DNA of 64,000 nt from CAVTBX01 sp963733135 (GCA_963733135.1 CAVTBX010000005.1:62001-126000), one strand, 5' to 3'. Positions 23,583 through 33,017 are shown, numbered from the stretch's first letter. Made by a program: numbers and translations. The notes: generated by a model not told the origin, from the sequence alone.

Positions 23583-24239
23583 GTGAGGCTCCTGATCGTC
23601 GAGGATGAGGATGCGATCGCAGAGCCGCTCGCCGAAGGTCTGCGGCGCGAGGGGTTCGACGTCACGCGGGTTGCGACCGGCGAGGAGGCGCTCGCGGCCG
23701 CGGAGCCCGATCTCGTGCTTCTCGACCTGCGGCTGCCCGACATCGACGGGTTCACGGTCTGCCGCGAGCTCCGCGCCCGGTCGGACGTGCCTATCATCGT
23801 CGTGACCGCGAAAGGTGAGGAGATCGACCGCGTCGTCGGGCTCGAGCTCGGGGCGGACGACTACGTCGTGAAGCCGTTCGGTCTCCGTGAGCTGATCGCC
23901 CGCATCCGCGCCGTCACGCGTCGGACCGGCAGGCGCGAGGACGCTCCTGTCTCGGTGACCGTCGGCGAGCTCGAGGTCGACTCGCGGGCGCGCCGGGTTT
24001 CGGTCGCCGGCGAGGAGATCGCGCTCACCGCCAAGGAGTTCGACCTCCTTGCTCTCCTCGCGCAGGAGCCGGGCGCGGTTCTGAGTCGTCAGCGGATCCT
24101 TGAGGAGGTCTGGCAGACGACCTGGTACGGATCTGGCAAGACGATCGACGTCCATGTGGCCTCCCTCCGCAAGAAGCTAGGCGACCCGGGCTGGATCGAG
24201 ACCGTCCGCGGCGTCGGCCTGCGGCTTCGCGACGCGTGA
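23583..24239 (+). CDS. OmpR-family response regulator
   Basis: 218 residues, GTG start (VRLLIVEDEDAIAEPL). Receiver domain with acidic pair ED, phospho-Asp in LVLLDLRLPD and Lys in VVKPFG, followed by a winged helix (LTAKEFDLLALLAQEPGAVL ... TIDVHVASLRKKL). It overlaps the kinase by GTGA and is divergent from the redox operon starting at 23440, which it may control. Confidence 0.93.
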   Translation: MRLLIVEDEDAIAEPLAEGLRREGFDVTRVATGEEALAAAEPDLVLLDLRLPDIDGFTVCRELRARSDVPIIVVTAKGEEIDRVVGLELGADDYVVKPFGLRELIARIRAVTRRTGRREDAPVSVTVGELEVDSRARRVSVAGEEIALTAKEFDLLALLAQEPGAVLSRQRILEEVWQTTWYGSGKTIDVHVASLRKKLGDPGWIETVRGVGLRLRDA

Positions 24240-25609
24240 CCCGGCGACTACTGTTCGGCTATCTCGGGCTGACCGTGCTCGTCCTGGCCGTGCTCGAGGT
24301 TCCGCTGGCAATCACGCAGGCCAGAACGGCCAGGGCCGATCTCACGGCCAAGGTGGAGCGCGACGCGGTCGCCCTCGGGTCACTGGCACAGGAGGCGGTG
24401 CGCGTGCGCGACGCCGAGGCGCTCGACCGGGTCCGGGAGATCGCCGAGGAGTACGCAGCGGACACCGGCGGGAGGGTGGTCGTCACCGGAGCCCGAGGTA
24501 CCTCACTCGTCGACAGCTCGGATGCCTTCGAGCTCGGACGTGACTTCTCGACGCGGCCGGAGGTTCAGGCTGCCCTCGCCGGAACGGTCGTCAGCGGCAT
24601 CCGCGAGTCGGAGACCCTAGGCACGCGCCTTCTCTACGTCGCGGTTCCCGTCGCCTCGGGCGGCGTGGTCGACGGCGCGGTGCGGATTACTTACCCGACC
24701 TCCGAGCTCGACGAGCGTGTGCGCCGCTACCGGCTCACCTTGCTCGCGATCGCGGGAATCGTCCTCCTCGCCGCAGCGGGGATCGGCGTCCTTCTCGCCC
24801 GTTCCGTCACCGGCCCGCTACGCCGTGTGGAGTCAACGGCTGCCGAGTTCGGCCGAGGCAACCTGAGCGCGCGCGCTCCGGTCGGCGGCCCACCCGAGGT
24901 GCGTGAGCTCGCGCACTCGTTCAACGACACCGCGGCCAAGCTCGAGAGCCTGCTGCACTCCCAGGAGCAGTTCGTGGCCGACGCCTCTCACGAGCTTCGG
25001 ACGCCTCTGACGGCGCTCCGGCTCAGGCTCGAGAATCTCGAGCGAGATGTCCAGCCTGCCGGCCGCGGCGACCTCGAGGCCGCGATCGACGAGGCGGAGC
25101 GCCTGAACCGCATGGTGCAGGACCTGCTCGCCCTGGCCCGCGCGGACGCGACGGAGGCGCCTGCGGAGCCCGTCGATCTCGGCGAGCTCGCCCGCAGCCG
25201 TGCGGAGGCGTGGGAGGCCTACGCAGCCGAGCGAGGAGTCACAGTGGTCGCCGAGTCTGCGGGCAGACCGGTTGCCCGGGCCGGCCGCGGACGGGTCGAG
25301 CAGATCGTGGACAACCTGCTCTCCAACGCCCTCGAGGTCTCTCCCCGCGGGCGCCGGGTTCGGCTCGTCGCCGAAGCCCGCAGAGATACGGCGGTCATTC
25401 GGGTGATCGACGAAGGGCCGGGCATGACGGCCGACGAGCGCAGTCGGGCATTCGACCGGTTCTGGCGCGGGCGCCAGGACGGGGCGGGCTCGGGGCTCGG
25501 TCTTGCCATCGTGAAACGCCTCGTCGAGGCCGACGACGGGGCCGTGGAGCTCTCCGAAGCCGAGAGCGGCGGCATCGACGCCGTCGTTACTCTCCGCACT
25601 GCCCGCTAA
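24236..25609 (+). CDS. Sensor histidine kinase
   Basis: 457 residues, GTG start. Two membrane spans (about 5-27 and 165-188) flank an extracytoplasmic sensor of roughly 135 residues. HAMP, the H-box DASHELRTPLTALR, the N-box QIVDNLLSNALEVS and G-boxes (DEGPGM, GSGLGLAIV) follow. It phosphorylates the regulator encoded just upstream. Its 3' end overlaps the convergent MidA-like gene by four bases. Confidence 0.94.
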   Translation: MTRRLLFGYLGLTVLVLAVLEVPLAITQARTARADLTAKVERDAVALGSLAQEAVRVRDAEALDRVREIAEEYAADTGGRVVVTGARGTSLVDSSDAFELGRDFSTRPEVQAALAGTVVSGIRESETLGTRLLYVAVPVASGGVVDGAVRITYPTSELDERVRRYRLTLLAIAGIVLLAAAGIGVLLARSVTGPLRRVESTAAEFGRGNLSARAPVGGPPEVRELAHSFNDTAAKLESLLHSQEQFVADASHELRTPLTALRLRLENLERDVQPAGRGDLEAAIDEAERLNRMVQDLLALARADATEAPAEPVDLGELARSRAEAWEAYAAERGVTVVAESAGRPVARAGRGRVEQIVDNLLSNALEVSPRGRRVRLVAEARRDTAVIRVIDEGPGMTADERSRAFDRFWRGRQDGAGSGLGLAIVKRLVEADDGAVELSEAESGGIDAVVTLRTAR

Positions 25610-26577
25610 TGCTTCTCGAGCAAGAGGACGCGGAAGCCAGCTAGCGCGCCTGGCGTCGGGTCGAACACGCCAGCCGAGCCCGGCGCGAGCCGCTCCCGCC
25701 AGCTCTCCTGCTGCTCGTAGCGAAGCTCGGTCAGCCCCGCTGCTCGGGCTGCACGGCGCAGCGGCCCGAAGTCGACGTCCGCGGTGATGTCCTGCGAGCC
25801 GGGCGACTCGAGCGAGTCGGCGCCGCGCATGCCGCCGACGTAGGTGCGTACCGGCTCCCGGCCCGTATGCACGTCGTCGCCTTGGCCGCCGTAGTCCGCG
25901 ACGAGGATGCGCCCACTCGCGATCGTGCCGGCCAGTGCGAGCAGGAGCGCCGGCGCTTGGGGCCGGACGGCATAGCGGCCGCCGAGCCGCGGCTCGATCT
26001 CCGCCTGGAGCGCGGCGGCGAGATCGGGCGAAGGCGCACGCCGCCCTTCGTGCAGGGCTCCGCCCCCGTCCGCGGTCACGACAACCTCCTCGGGCCACTC
26101 CAGGAGCCAGAAGGGGAGGGCGTCGAAGAGCTCGTTTGCGACGACGAACCCGGCCGCTGCCCGTGCTTGGCCGGGCTCCTCGACCCATGAGGGCGGTACC
26201 GGCGAGCCAGCCAGTGCCTCCTCTTGGGCCACGCGCATCCCCTGAGCGCGCTCCACGAGGACGAGGTGCGAGAGGACGCCCTCGAGCCGCTCGGCAAGCC
26301 CGGCGGCGAGTGATCCGTCGCCGGGCCCTGCCTCGATCAGCGCGAACTCGCTCGGCGAGCCGAGCGCGGTGTGGGTCGCGCGCACCTCCGCGGCGACAGC
26401 GTCGACGAACCGTCCCTGACGTGTTGGAGTGGTGGAGAACGCGCCGCGCAGGCCGAGCCTCGTGCCACGCGCGTAGAACCCGGCCTCCGGGTAATAGAGG
26501 GCTGCTTCAACGTAGTCCGCGAAGGAGATCGGCCCCGAAGAGCGGATCCGCTCGACGAGCCGCCGGCGCAGGTTCAC
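25606..26577 (-). CDS. MidA/NDUFAF7-type SAM-dependent methyltransferase
   Basis: 323 residues, GTG start. The N-terminus (SFADYVEAALYYPEAGFYAR) and the SAM-binding segment (FALIEAGPGDGSLAAGLAER) are typical of the DUF185/MidA family. FVVANELFDALPF is a further signature. Mitochondrial NDUFAF7 methylates an Arg of complex I; bacterial substrates are unknown. The gene is divergent from the DUF2277 gene with 27 bp between. Confidence 0.85.
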   Translation of the reverse strand: MNLRRRLVERIRSSGPISFADYVEAALYYPEAGFYARGTRLGLRGAFSTTPTRQGRFVDAVAAEVRATHTALGSPSEFALIEAGPGDGSLAAGLAERLEGVLSHLVLVERAQGMRVAQEEALAGSPVPPSWVEEPGQARAAAGFVVANELFDALPFWLLEWPEEVVVTADGGGALHEGRRAPSPDLAAALQAEIEPRLGGRYAVRPQAPALLLALAGTIASGRILVADYGGQGDDVHTGREPVRTYVGGMRGADSLESPGSQDITADVDFGPLRRAARAAGLTELRYEQQESWRERLAPGSAGVFDPTPGALAGFRVLLLEKH

Positions 26578-26604
26578 CCTCGGCCTTCTGAGTATGCTCG
26601 GGGC

Positions 26605-26877
26605 ATGTGTCGAAACATTCGCACGCTCTACAACTTCGAGCCGTCAGCCTCCGAGGAGGAAGTCCGCGCGGCCGCACTGCAGTACGTCCGCAAGATCAGC
26701 GGCTTCACAAAGCCGTCGCGGGCGAACGAGGAGGCGTTCGAGCGGGCCGTCGACGAGGTCGCCCACACGTCGAGGCACCTCCTCGAGTCGCTCGTCACGC
26801 ACGCCGAGCCGAAAGACCGCGAGGTCGAAGCCGAGCGCAAGCGCGCCCGAGCGGCCAAGCGCTACGCGGCTGCGTAG
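26605..26877 (+). CDS. DUF2277 family protein
   Basis: 90 residues from MCRNIRTLYNFEPSAS. The rest (ALQYVRKISGFTKPS ... PKDREVEAERKRARAAKR) matches the DUF2277 pattern closely, with its nearly invariant CRNI start. Function unknown. The frame is open upstream of the ATG but overlaps the divergent gene. Confidence 0.85.
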   Translation: MCRNIRTLYNFEPSASEEEVRAAALQYVRKISGFTKPSRANEEAFERAVDEVAHTSRHLLESLVTHAEPKDREVEAERKRARAAKRYAAA

Positions 26878-26931
26878 GCCTCCCGGCCGAACGGACAGGC
26901 CGCTGGTACAGCGGCCGCATCCTGTCTGGCC

Positions 26932-28146
26932 TTACGAGCCGCCGATCAGCGTGAGCAGCTTGAACATCGGCAGGTACATGCTGATGATGATCACCCCGAC
27001 CATCAGGCCGACTCCGATCATCATCAGGGGCTCGATCACCGACGTCAGGGTCGCGATCGCGCTGTCGACCTCGTCCTCGTAGAAGTCGGCGATCTTCCCG
27101 AGCATCTTCTCGAGCTCACCGGTCTCCTCGCCGACTCGCACCATCTGCGAGACCATCGGCGGGAAGATCGGATCCTCGGTGAGCGGCACGGCGATAGGCA
27201 CGCCCTGGTGCACCTTCTCCCGCACCTCCGCGACGGCGTCCTCGATGAGGCTGTTGCCTGACGTGGAGCCCGTGATCTCGAGGGCTCGGATGATGTCGAC
27301 GCCCGAGCCGACGAGGGTCGAGAGCGTCCGCGAGAAGCGCGCCATGCCGATCTTCAGGATCGTCGCGCCGATCGAGACCGGCAGCTTCATCCGGAAGCGA
27401 TCCCAATGGCGCCGGCCTTGCTCGGTCTTCTTGTAGCGGAAGAAGCCCCAGATCACGAGCGCGATGCCCGGGAAGAGGATGTAGTACTGGTGGCGCACGA
27501 TGTTCGACGCCTTCAGGACGTACTGCGTGAGCGTCGGCAGGTCGCCGCCGAGCTGCGAGAAGATCCCGACGAAGACCGGGACCAGGAACATCAGCATCCC
27601 GATCAGGACGAGGGTCGCGAAGAGCAGGACCATCGCCGGGTACATCATCGCGCCCTTGACGCGGCGCTTGATCTTCGTCTCCTTCTCGATCTGGAGCGCG
27701 ACGCGGTCGAGCACGACGTCGAGGATTCCCGCTGCCTCGCCGGCCTCCACCATGGCGATGTAGAGCCGGGAGAAGATGCGGGGGTGGCGTGCAAGCGCCT
27801 CGGAGAGAAGCAGGCCGCCCTCGACGTCGGCGCGCACCTCGGAGATGACGGACGCGAACTTCTTGTCCTCGGTCTGCTCCTCCAGGATCACGAGCGCGGT
27901 CACGACGTTCAGGCCCGCCTCGATCATCGTCGCGAACTGGCGCGAGAAGATCTGGAGCGACTTCGGCTTGACCTTCTTGACCGCGGCTCCGATTCCCTGC
28001 GAGCTCGACGCGCGCTGCGTCAGGTCGAGCGCGAGCAGCCCGCGCACACGCAGGGCTTCGCGCGCCGAGTTCTCGTCGGGCGCGTTGACCTCGCCAGAGA
28101 GCTCGAGGCCCTCCGCGTTGATGGCGCTGTAGGCGAACGAAGCCAT
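26932..28146 (-). CDS. pilC: Type IV pilus inner-membrane platform protein PilC
   Basis: 404 residues from the ATG at 28146 (MASFAYSAINAEG). It has two T2SF domains, each with the platform-protein pattern (FSRQFATMIEAGLNVVTALV and FSRTLSTLVGSGVDIIRALE), three hydrophobic segments and a hydrophobic C-terminus. PilC converts ATPase motion into pilin assembly. A sigma28-type promoter ends 10 bp before the ATG. It is divergent from the pilV-like gene and away from pilB. Confidence 0.95.
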   Translation of the reverse strand: MASFAYSAINAEGLELSGEVNAPDENSAREALRVRGLLALDLTQRASSSQGIGAAVKKVKPKSLQIFSRQFATMIEAGLNVVTALVILEEQTEDKKFASVISEVRADVEGGLLLSEALARHPRIFSRLYIAMVEAGEAAGILDVVLDRVALQIEKETKIKRRVKGAMMYPAMVLLFATLVLIGMLMFLVPVFVGIFSQLGGDLPTLTQYVLKASNIVRHQYYILFPGIALVIWGFFRYKKTEQGRRHWDRFRMKLPVSIGATILKIGMARFSRTLSTLVGSGVDIIRALEITGSTSGNSLIEDAVAEVREKVHQGVPIAVPLTEDPIFPPMVSQMVRVGEETGELEKMLGKIADFYEDEVDSAIATLTSVIEPLMMIGVGLMVGVIIISMYLPMFKLLTLIGGS

Positions 28147-28156
28147 CCAGCCAGGC

Positions 28157-28184
28157 AGATCGGCATCCCCCGCCTGCGGCTTGA
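28157..28184 (-). promoter_or_regulatory. Sigma28/WhiG-type promoter of pilC
   Basis: On the minus strand TCAAG (28184-28180), 15 bp, then GCCGATCT (28164-28157), ten bases before the pilC ATG. Spacing and -10 core equal the other pilus promoters in this locus. The predicted transcript would have almost no leader. Confidence 0.7.
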
Positions 28185-28204
28185 GGGCGAACGGACGCCT
28201 GCCG

Positions 28205-28979
28205 ATGAAAGAACCGGTGTTCACGCGGCGTCTACGTGCGGTCCGGGCCGCCTCGCCAGAGGCCGGCTTCGGCATGATGGAGCTTCTGATCGCGGTCTCG
28301 ATCCTGTCGATCGGGATTCTCGCGGTCTTCACGCTCATGAACTCCGGGATGGTGCAGATCCAGCGCGCCGCCTCGATCTCGACGGCCGCGGCGCTCGCCG
28401 AGGTCGCGGATGGAGAACTTCCGCGCGGTGAAGTTCACCGCCATCGGGCTCGCGGACACGGAAGTCGCGACCGCGGACGCGACCTACGCCGCCGACAGCG
28501 CCTACCGCACGGACACGCCGACGACGACTGCGTCGACGGCTCTCACGAGCAGCGGCACGAGCCTGACGGTGGCGAGCACGGCCGGCTTTCCGGCCGCGGC
28601 GCCCTTCCGGGTCTCGATCGACAGCGAGGTCCTCCAGGTCGTGGCCGTCAGCGGCACGACGTGGACAGTCTCCCGCGGTCAGGACTACACGGTTGCGGCT
28701 GCCCATTCGGCAAGCGCGACGGTCGCCCTCAAGCAACGCGTTCACCTGCCGGTGTGTGGCACCTCCCCGTGCACGAACTGGCACCCGACGGAAACCGTGA
28801 CAGGAGCCGACGACCGCAGCTACCGGGTCGACACGTACGTCACGTGGCAGCTCACTCAGAACTCGGCTGGCACGACCGGGCGAAACGCCAAGCGCGTCAC
28901 GATCGTCGTTCGAAACGCGACGACCATGCAGGTCTTCGCTCGGGCGACCTCGACGTTCGACGAGGCCACAGGGCTCTAG
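28205..28979 (+). pseudogene. PilV-like minor pilin, one frameshift
   Basis: The first frame (28205 to about 28405) has a prepilin signature (SPEAGFGMMELLIAVSILSI, cleavage after Gly, Glu at +5). The homologous continuation is one frame over from about 28410 (MENFRAVKFTAIGLADT) to 28979. A single extra base near 28407-28410 explains the break. The second part contains a 60-residue beta-type module (SLTVASTAGFP ... SIDSEVLQVV ... GTTWTVSRGQ) also found in the PilX-like protein. It may be a real mutation, an assembly error or recoding. Confidence 0.75.
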
Positions 28980-30265
28980 GAAACGCGGCCGGCCTGTTCC
29001 TGGAGGCTGACGGCCCGCTCCAGAAGCTCGAACGCCTCGTCCCGGCGACCAAGGGCCTTCAGGACGTCGGCGAGGCGACGGTACGCCGTAACCAGTGATC
29101 CGCTGGCGCCGGTGCGCTCCAGGCGCTCGACGGCCCGCTCGTAGAGCTCGCGGGCGTGCTCTGTGTCGCCGAGGCTCTCGGAGATCTCTCCGAGGAGAAG
29201 CAAGGCTCGGCCCGACTCCGCAGGTTGCGAGCCGGTAATTCCGTGGGCGACCTCACCGGCCACGGCCCTTGCCTCCTCCTTGCGCCCGACAGCGAGGAGG
29301 GCGCGCGCTTCCTCGAGCCGGTAACGCGCCTGCTCCTCGGGCGTGCCCATCGCAGCGATCGCCGCTCGACCCTCGTCGAGCAGCCTGAGCGCCACTTGCG
29401 GGCGGTCGAGCTCCGTGCAGACGGAGGCGAGCAGCTCGCCGACGTGGGCGACCGCGAAGCCGTCCTCGGTCACTCGGAGAAGCTCCAAGGTGCTGCGGGC
29501 CGAGCGCTGTGCCGCCACCATCTGACCTTCATCGGCCAGCCGGCGCGACCGAGACCGGAGGAGTCGCGCGCGGGCGTAAGGGTCGGTGATCGTCGAAGCG
29601 CGCTCGAGTGCGTCCGCGAGCACGCGCTCCGCATCCGCTGCGCTCCCGTTCTCGACCAGCACCGTGGCCAGGAGAGCGGAGAACCGAAGCTGTGTGGCGT
29701 CGTCGGCCCCTGCCTCGAGCGCCCGGCGAAGGAGCGCGATCGCCTGGGCCAGCTCCCCGAGCGTGGAGTAGGCGCGCACGAGGGTTTCGACGAGCACCGG
29801 CCGCTCGGAGACGTCGTCTCCAGCGAGCTCGAGCGCGAGCTCCAACTCCTTCACCGCGTCGCCTAGCTCGCCCTCCCGATACGCGAGGCGGCCGAGCCCT
29901 TCGTGAGCCCGCGAACGAGAGCCGTCGTCGCGGAGCTCCGGGAAGAGAGCGGTATAGAGCGTCCGCGCCTCGTCTCGCTCGTCAAGGCGAAGCGCCACTT
30001 CTGCGTCGACGAGCCTGCTTGCGAGCTCTTGGTCTCGGTCGCCGGTGGCCAGGTAGTCCTCCGTGACCCCGAGCCGCCGTCCGAGCTCCCGGAGGAGTTG
30101 GAGGGAAGGGATGCGGTCGCCGGCTTCGATCCGCGAGATGTACGCCGGGGAGCACCCCGAGAACGAGAGATCGCGCTGGCTCACCCCCGCCCGCTCACGG
30201 GCCTCACGGAGACGTCGACCCACCTCACGCGGAGAATCTACGTGCTGTGACTTTTGTCTTGGCAC
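28976..30265 (-). CDS. XRE-family HTH regulator with TPR array
   Basis: 429 residues, GTG start. Residues 12-68 are a Cro/CI helix-turn-helix (VGRRLREARERAGVSQRDLS ... ISRIEAGDRIPS). The rest is about ten tetratricopeptide-like repeats. Such XRE-TPR proteins often sense peptides or partner proteins. It lies inside the pilus locus between pilV and the pilMNO operon. A -10-like TACAAT lies about 12 bp upstream of the start on the minus strand (GATACAATAGGCTAATGAGT). Confidence 0.85.
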   Translation of the reverse strand: MPRQKSQHVDSPREVGRRLREARERAGVSQRDLSFSGCSPAYISRIEAGDRIPSLQLLRELGRRLGVTEDYLATGDRDQELASRLVDAEVALRLDERDEARTLYTALFPELRDDGSRSRAHEGLGRLAYREGELGDAVKELELALELAGDDVSERPVLVETLVRAYSTLGELAQAIALLRRALEAGADDATQLRFSALLATVLVENGSAADAERVLADALERASTITDPYARARLLRSRSRRLADEGQMVAAQRSARSTLELLRVTEDGFAVAHVGELLASVCTELDRPQVALRLLDEGRAAIAAMGTPEEQARYRLEEARALLAVGRKEEARAVAGEVAHGITGSQPAESGRALLLLGEISESLGDTEHARELYERAVERLERTGASGSLVTAYRRLADVLKALGRRDEAFELLERAVSLQEQAGRVS

Positions 30266-30375
30266 TCATTAGCCTATTGTATCGCCTCACCGGGCAGCCA
30301 GCATCGCTTCGCCCCCGCGGCGGCGTTGGAGCGCGCGGCGAGGGACGATAACTCCCCGCCCGATCGATCGCTCGG

Positions 30376-31152
30376 CTACTGGAACTGGATGCCGAGGAGC
30401 TTGATCGAGTAGCGGATCCCGTCCGGCTGGCTCACGAGGTTGAGCGTCTTGCCGAGCCTGACGCGGATCGCCTTCTTGCCGTTCGAGAACTCGCCGGTCA
30501 CAAGGCCCACCCAGGCGCTGGAGCTCGAGAGCCTTGTGACTGTGAAGAGCTTGTCACCCTTCGGGAAGGGCTCGTCGAGAGCAACCGTCTGCCTGTCGCC
30601 GTTCACCTTGATGACAGCGGCGGTCGGCTCAGCATCGTCTGGATCGTCGGAGCCGGAGGGACCTGGATCGAAGGTTCCGCCGGAGCCCGAGCCGGCGCCT
30701 CCGCCTCCACCCGGATCGGTCGGCGCGGGCGTCACCGTGGCGCCGGCAGGCTCGGGCGGGGTCGTGTCGACGATCTGGCGGAACGGATCCTTGCCGAAAA
30801 AGCGGTCGAAGGTGACGAGCTGGCCGGTTTCGGCGGGCACCGGCTCATCCGACTCGGGAAGCGGCAGCGATCCGTCGGCCGGGGCCTCCATGGGCGCGGC
30901 GCCGGGGGCCGAGGTGGAGGGTGGGGGCGCGGTGGACGGATCGGGTGTCGCGCCGGGGGGAGTCGCCTCGGTCGGCGTCGGCGTCTCGACGGGCGTCGCA
31001 GCCGGCTCGTCCCCGCCGGTCAGCATCTTGAGGTAGCCCGGGCCCTGCCAGACCATCAAGAGGAGGAACACGGGCACGAGGACGAACAGCAGCTTCTTCT
31101 GCTTCGCCTCCTTTTGCTTGCGGAGCATCTCTTGGCCTCTGAGCTTCGCCAT
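30376..31152 (-). CDS. PilP-like pilus assembly protein
   Basis: 258 residues: a charged cytoplasmic N-terminus, one span (about 20-36), a long Pro/Thr/Ala-rich linker and a C-terminal beta-type domain (AAVIKVNGDRQTVALDEPFP ... FTVTRLSSSSAWVGLV). Gene order pilM-N-O-this gene equals pilMNOP, and the layout matches the alignment-complex subunit PilP, though without its lipobox. There is no outer-membrane secretin gene in the window, so a different partner is expected. Confidence 0.75.
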   Translation of the reverse strand: MAKLRGQEMLRKQKEAKQKKLLFVLVPVFLLLMVWQGPGYLKMLTGGDEPAATPVETPTPTEATPPGATPDPSTAPPPSTSAPGAAPMEAPADGSLPLPESDEPVPAETGQLVTFDRFFGKDPFRQIVDTTPPEPAGATVTPAPTDPGGGGGAGSGSGGTFDPGPSGSDDPDDAEPTAAVIKVNGDRQTVALDEPFPKGDKLFTVTRLSSSSAWVGLVTGEFSNGKKAIRVRLGKTLNLVSQPDGIRYSIKLLGIQFQ

Positions 31153-31161
31153 GGCCAGTCC

Positions 31162-31860
31162 CTAGCTCCCGGCCGCCTGTGCGTCGGGCGGGTCCGTCGA
31201 CGTCTCCTCGGTCGTCGTCTCGGTGCTGGTAGTCGTAGTCGTCTCAGTGGTGGTGGTCGCTGTGGCCGCTGGCGGGGCACCCGGAACGGTCGGCGCCGGG
31301 GCGGCTCCGTACGAGTAGGCCGAGAGCGTCAGCACGGCCTCGATCATCGGGAACTTCTCCTCCGCTGCTTCGTGGAGGTCGAGCGCATCGAGCGTGTACA
31401 GGCGACCGCTCGCGTCGAGCACGCCCTCCTTGACCGTGACGAGATTCCGCATCCGATATAGGAAGTCCGTCAGGTCGTAGTAGTTGCCGTGAAACGTGAG
31501 GTTGATCGGGAGCGCGCTCGAGTCGGTGAACGAGACCGGCTCGGCGGGCTGAATCGAGACGAACTCGATGCCGGCCGAAGCCGCCATCGCGTTCAGCTCG
31601 AGCATGATCCCGGCGATGTCCGAGCCGTCCGGCATCGCCTTCGCAAGCCGGAAGAGATCGGCGACGTCGATCCGGACGCGCGGCGGTGCGGCCGGCGTCT
31701 GCGGCCCGGCCAGTGCCGCCTGCTCTTCGAGCGCGGCGATCTCGTCGTCGAGCTTCGTCGCCTCGGCAGCCTTGGGGCGGATGAGCGCGAAGTAGGCGAC
31801 TGCGAGAGCGATCGCAAGCGCGGCCGCGAGGACGGGGGTAAGCGGGACTTGCTTCTTCAC
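31162..31860 (-). CDS. pilO: Type IV pilus assembly protein PilO
   Basis: 232 residues with an N-terminal span (VLAAALAIALAVAYFALI), a coiled coil and a ferredoxin-like C-terminal domain (LPINLTFHGNYYDLTDFLYR) as in PilO. The extreme C-terminus is a Thr/Glu-rich tail. GTGA overlap with pilN. PilO pairs with PilN in the inner-membrane alignment complex. Confidence 0.88.
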   Translation of the reverse strand: MKKQVPLTPVLAAALAIALAVAYFALIRPKAAEATKLDDEIAALEEQAALAGPQTPAAPPRVRIDVADLFRLAKAMPDGSDIAGIMLELNAMAASAGIEFVSIQPAEPVSFTDSSALPINLTFHGNYYDLTDFLYRMRNLVTVKEGVLDASGRLYTLDALDLHEAAEEKFPMIEAVLTLSAYSYGAAPAPTVPGAPPAATATTTTETTTTTSTETTTEETSTDPPDAQAAGS

Positions 31861-33017
31861 AGCGTCGACCCCGTAGGCGGCTTGACGATCGTGCGGATCA
31901 CGAACTGGTAGACCTTCGTCCTGGAGGGGCCGAGCAGCGTTTCGGTGCTCGACTCCAGATCGACGACCGAGAGCTCGGGCAGCACGGCGAGACGCCCGAG
32001 CAGCCTGGCGACGGACTCCTGGCTCTTCGTATAGCCCTCGATCGTGAACGCGCTCTCCGGGAGCGGGGTTCCCGCCGGCGCTGCGGGATCAGCCGAAGCA
32101 CCCGCACCGCCCCCTGAAGCCGTGAGCTTCGTCAGGGAGATGTCGTCCGGCACGACGAGCGAGAACTCGCGCAGCAGACGATCCCAGGCGACACGCCGTC
32201 CAAGAGCGCCCGCGAGCGCAACCGTGCGGGCTTCTTCCTCCTGCTGAAGCTGCGTGTTCGCCTCGTCCTCGGGCGACGGGGCCGGGACGGCCGGATTCGG
32301 GCGGGCCGCGGCCGAGGCGCGCAGGCTGTCGGCCTCGGCGCGCTTGTCCGCGACGCTCGCGTGGAGCATCAGGAAGTACGCGCCGAGCGCTGCGAGGGCG
32401 ATCAGCGCGACGACCGCGAGTACGAGCTGGGCTGTGTTCGGACGTCGGCCACGCCCCTCCCGCACGTCGTCCCGGGGGAGAAGATTGAACGCGCGCATGA
32501 GCGGCACGGCCGGTGTCGCCGGTGCTTCCCGGCGCGCACGGCGCGGCTCGCGAGGCATTTTCCCTCGCGCGCGCTTCTCGGCTCTCGCGGCCTCGCGCGT
32601 CTCCTGTCTGGCGGCGCGGCGCTCAGCGCGAGAGGGCTTCGGCGCACCGCGTTCCTTCGGCTCTTTGGGCGCCTTGGGCGCCTTCGAGCCGCCGTCCTTG
32701 CGGCGGAGCGAGAAGTTGATCTCCTTCCTCAGGACGCTCTGCTTCTCGGCAGATGCTTGCGCAGAATCGGTGGACGGGGGCGCCTTTGGGGCCTTGGGGG
32801 CTTTGGGCGCCTTGGAGGCGCCGGCCTTGCGACGGAGCGAGAAGTTGATCTCCTTCTTCAGGACGCTCTGCTTCTCGGCGGGTGCCTCCGCCGGCCCGGC
32901 CGCGGCGTTGGCCGCGGACGCGTCAGGCTCGGGCGATGCCGCCTCGGGCTTCTTCGGCTTCCCCTTTCCTCGCGCGAAGAGGTCCGAGACCTTGATCTCC
33001 TTGTTCCAGTCGGGCAT
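31857..33017 (-). CDS. pilN: PilN with long repeat-bearing N-terminal extension
   Basis: 386 residues, about twice the usual PilN length. The standard PilN part starts at the RAFNLLPRDD motif (residues 175-184), the segment that docks on PilM, followed by one span (196-217), a coiled coil and a ferredoxin-like domain. Ahead of it lies a Lys/Ala/Pro-rich extension with three related short motifs: KEIKVSDLF (6-14), KKEINFSLRR (54-63) and RKEINFSLRR (97-106). The last two are embedded in near-identical 35-residue repeats. ATG overlaps the pilM stop by one base. Confidence 0.88.
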   Translation of the reverse strand: MPDWNKEIKVSDLFARGKGKPKKPEAASPEPDASAANAAAGPAEAPAEKQSVLKKEINFSLRRKAGASKAPKAPKAPKAPPSTDSAQASAEKQSVLRKEINFSLRRKDGGSKAPKAPKEPKERGAPKPSRAERRAARQETREAARAEKRARGKMPREPRRARREAPATPAVPLMRAFNLLPRDDVREGRGRRPNTAQLVLAVVALIALAALGAYFLMLHASVADKRAEADSLRASAAARPNPAVPAPSPEDEANTQLQQEEEARTVALAGALGRRVAWDRLLREFSLVVPDDISLTKLTASGGGAGASADPAAPAGTPLPESAFTIEGYTKSQESVARLLGRLAVLPELSVVDLESSTETLLGPSRTKVYQFVIRTIVKPPTGSTL

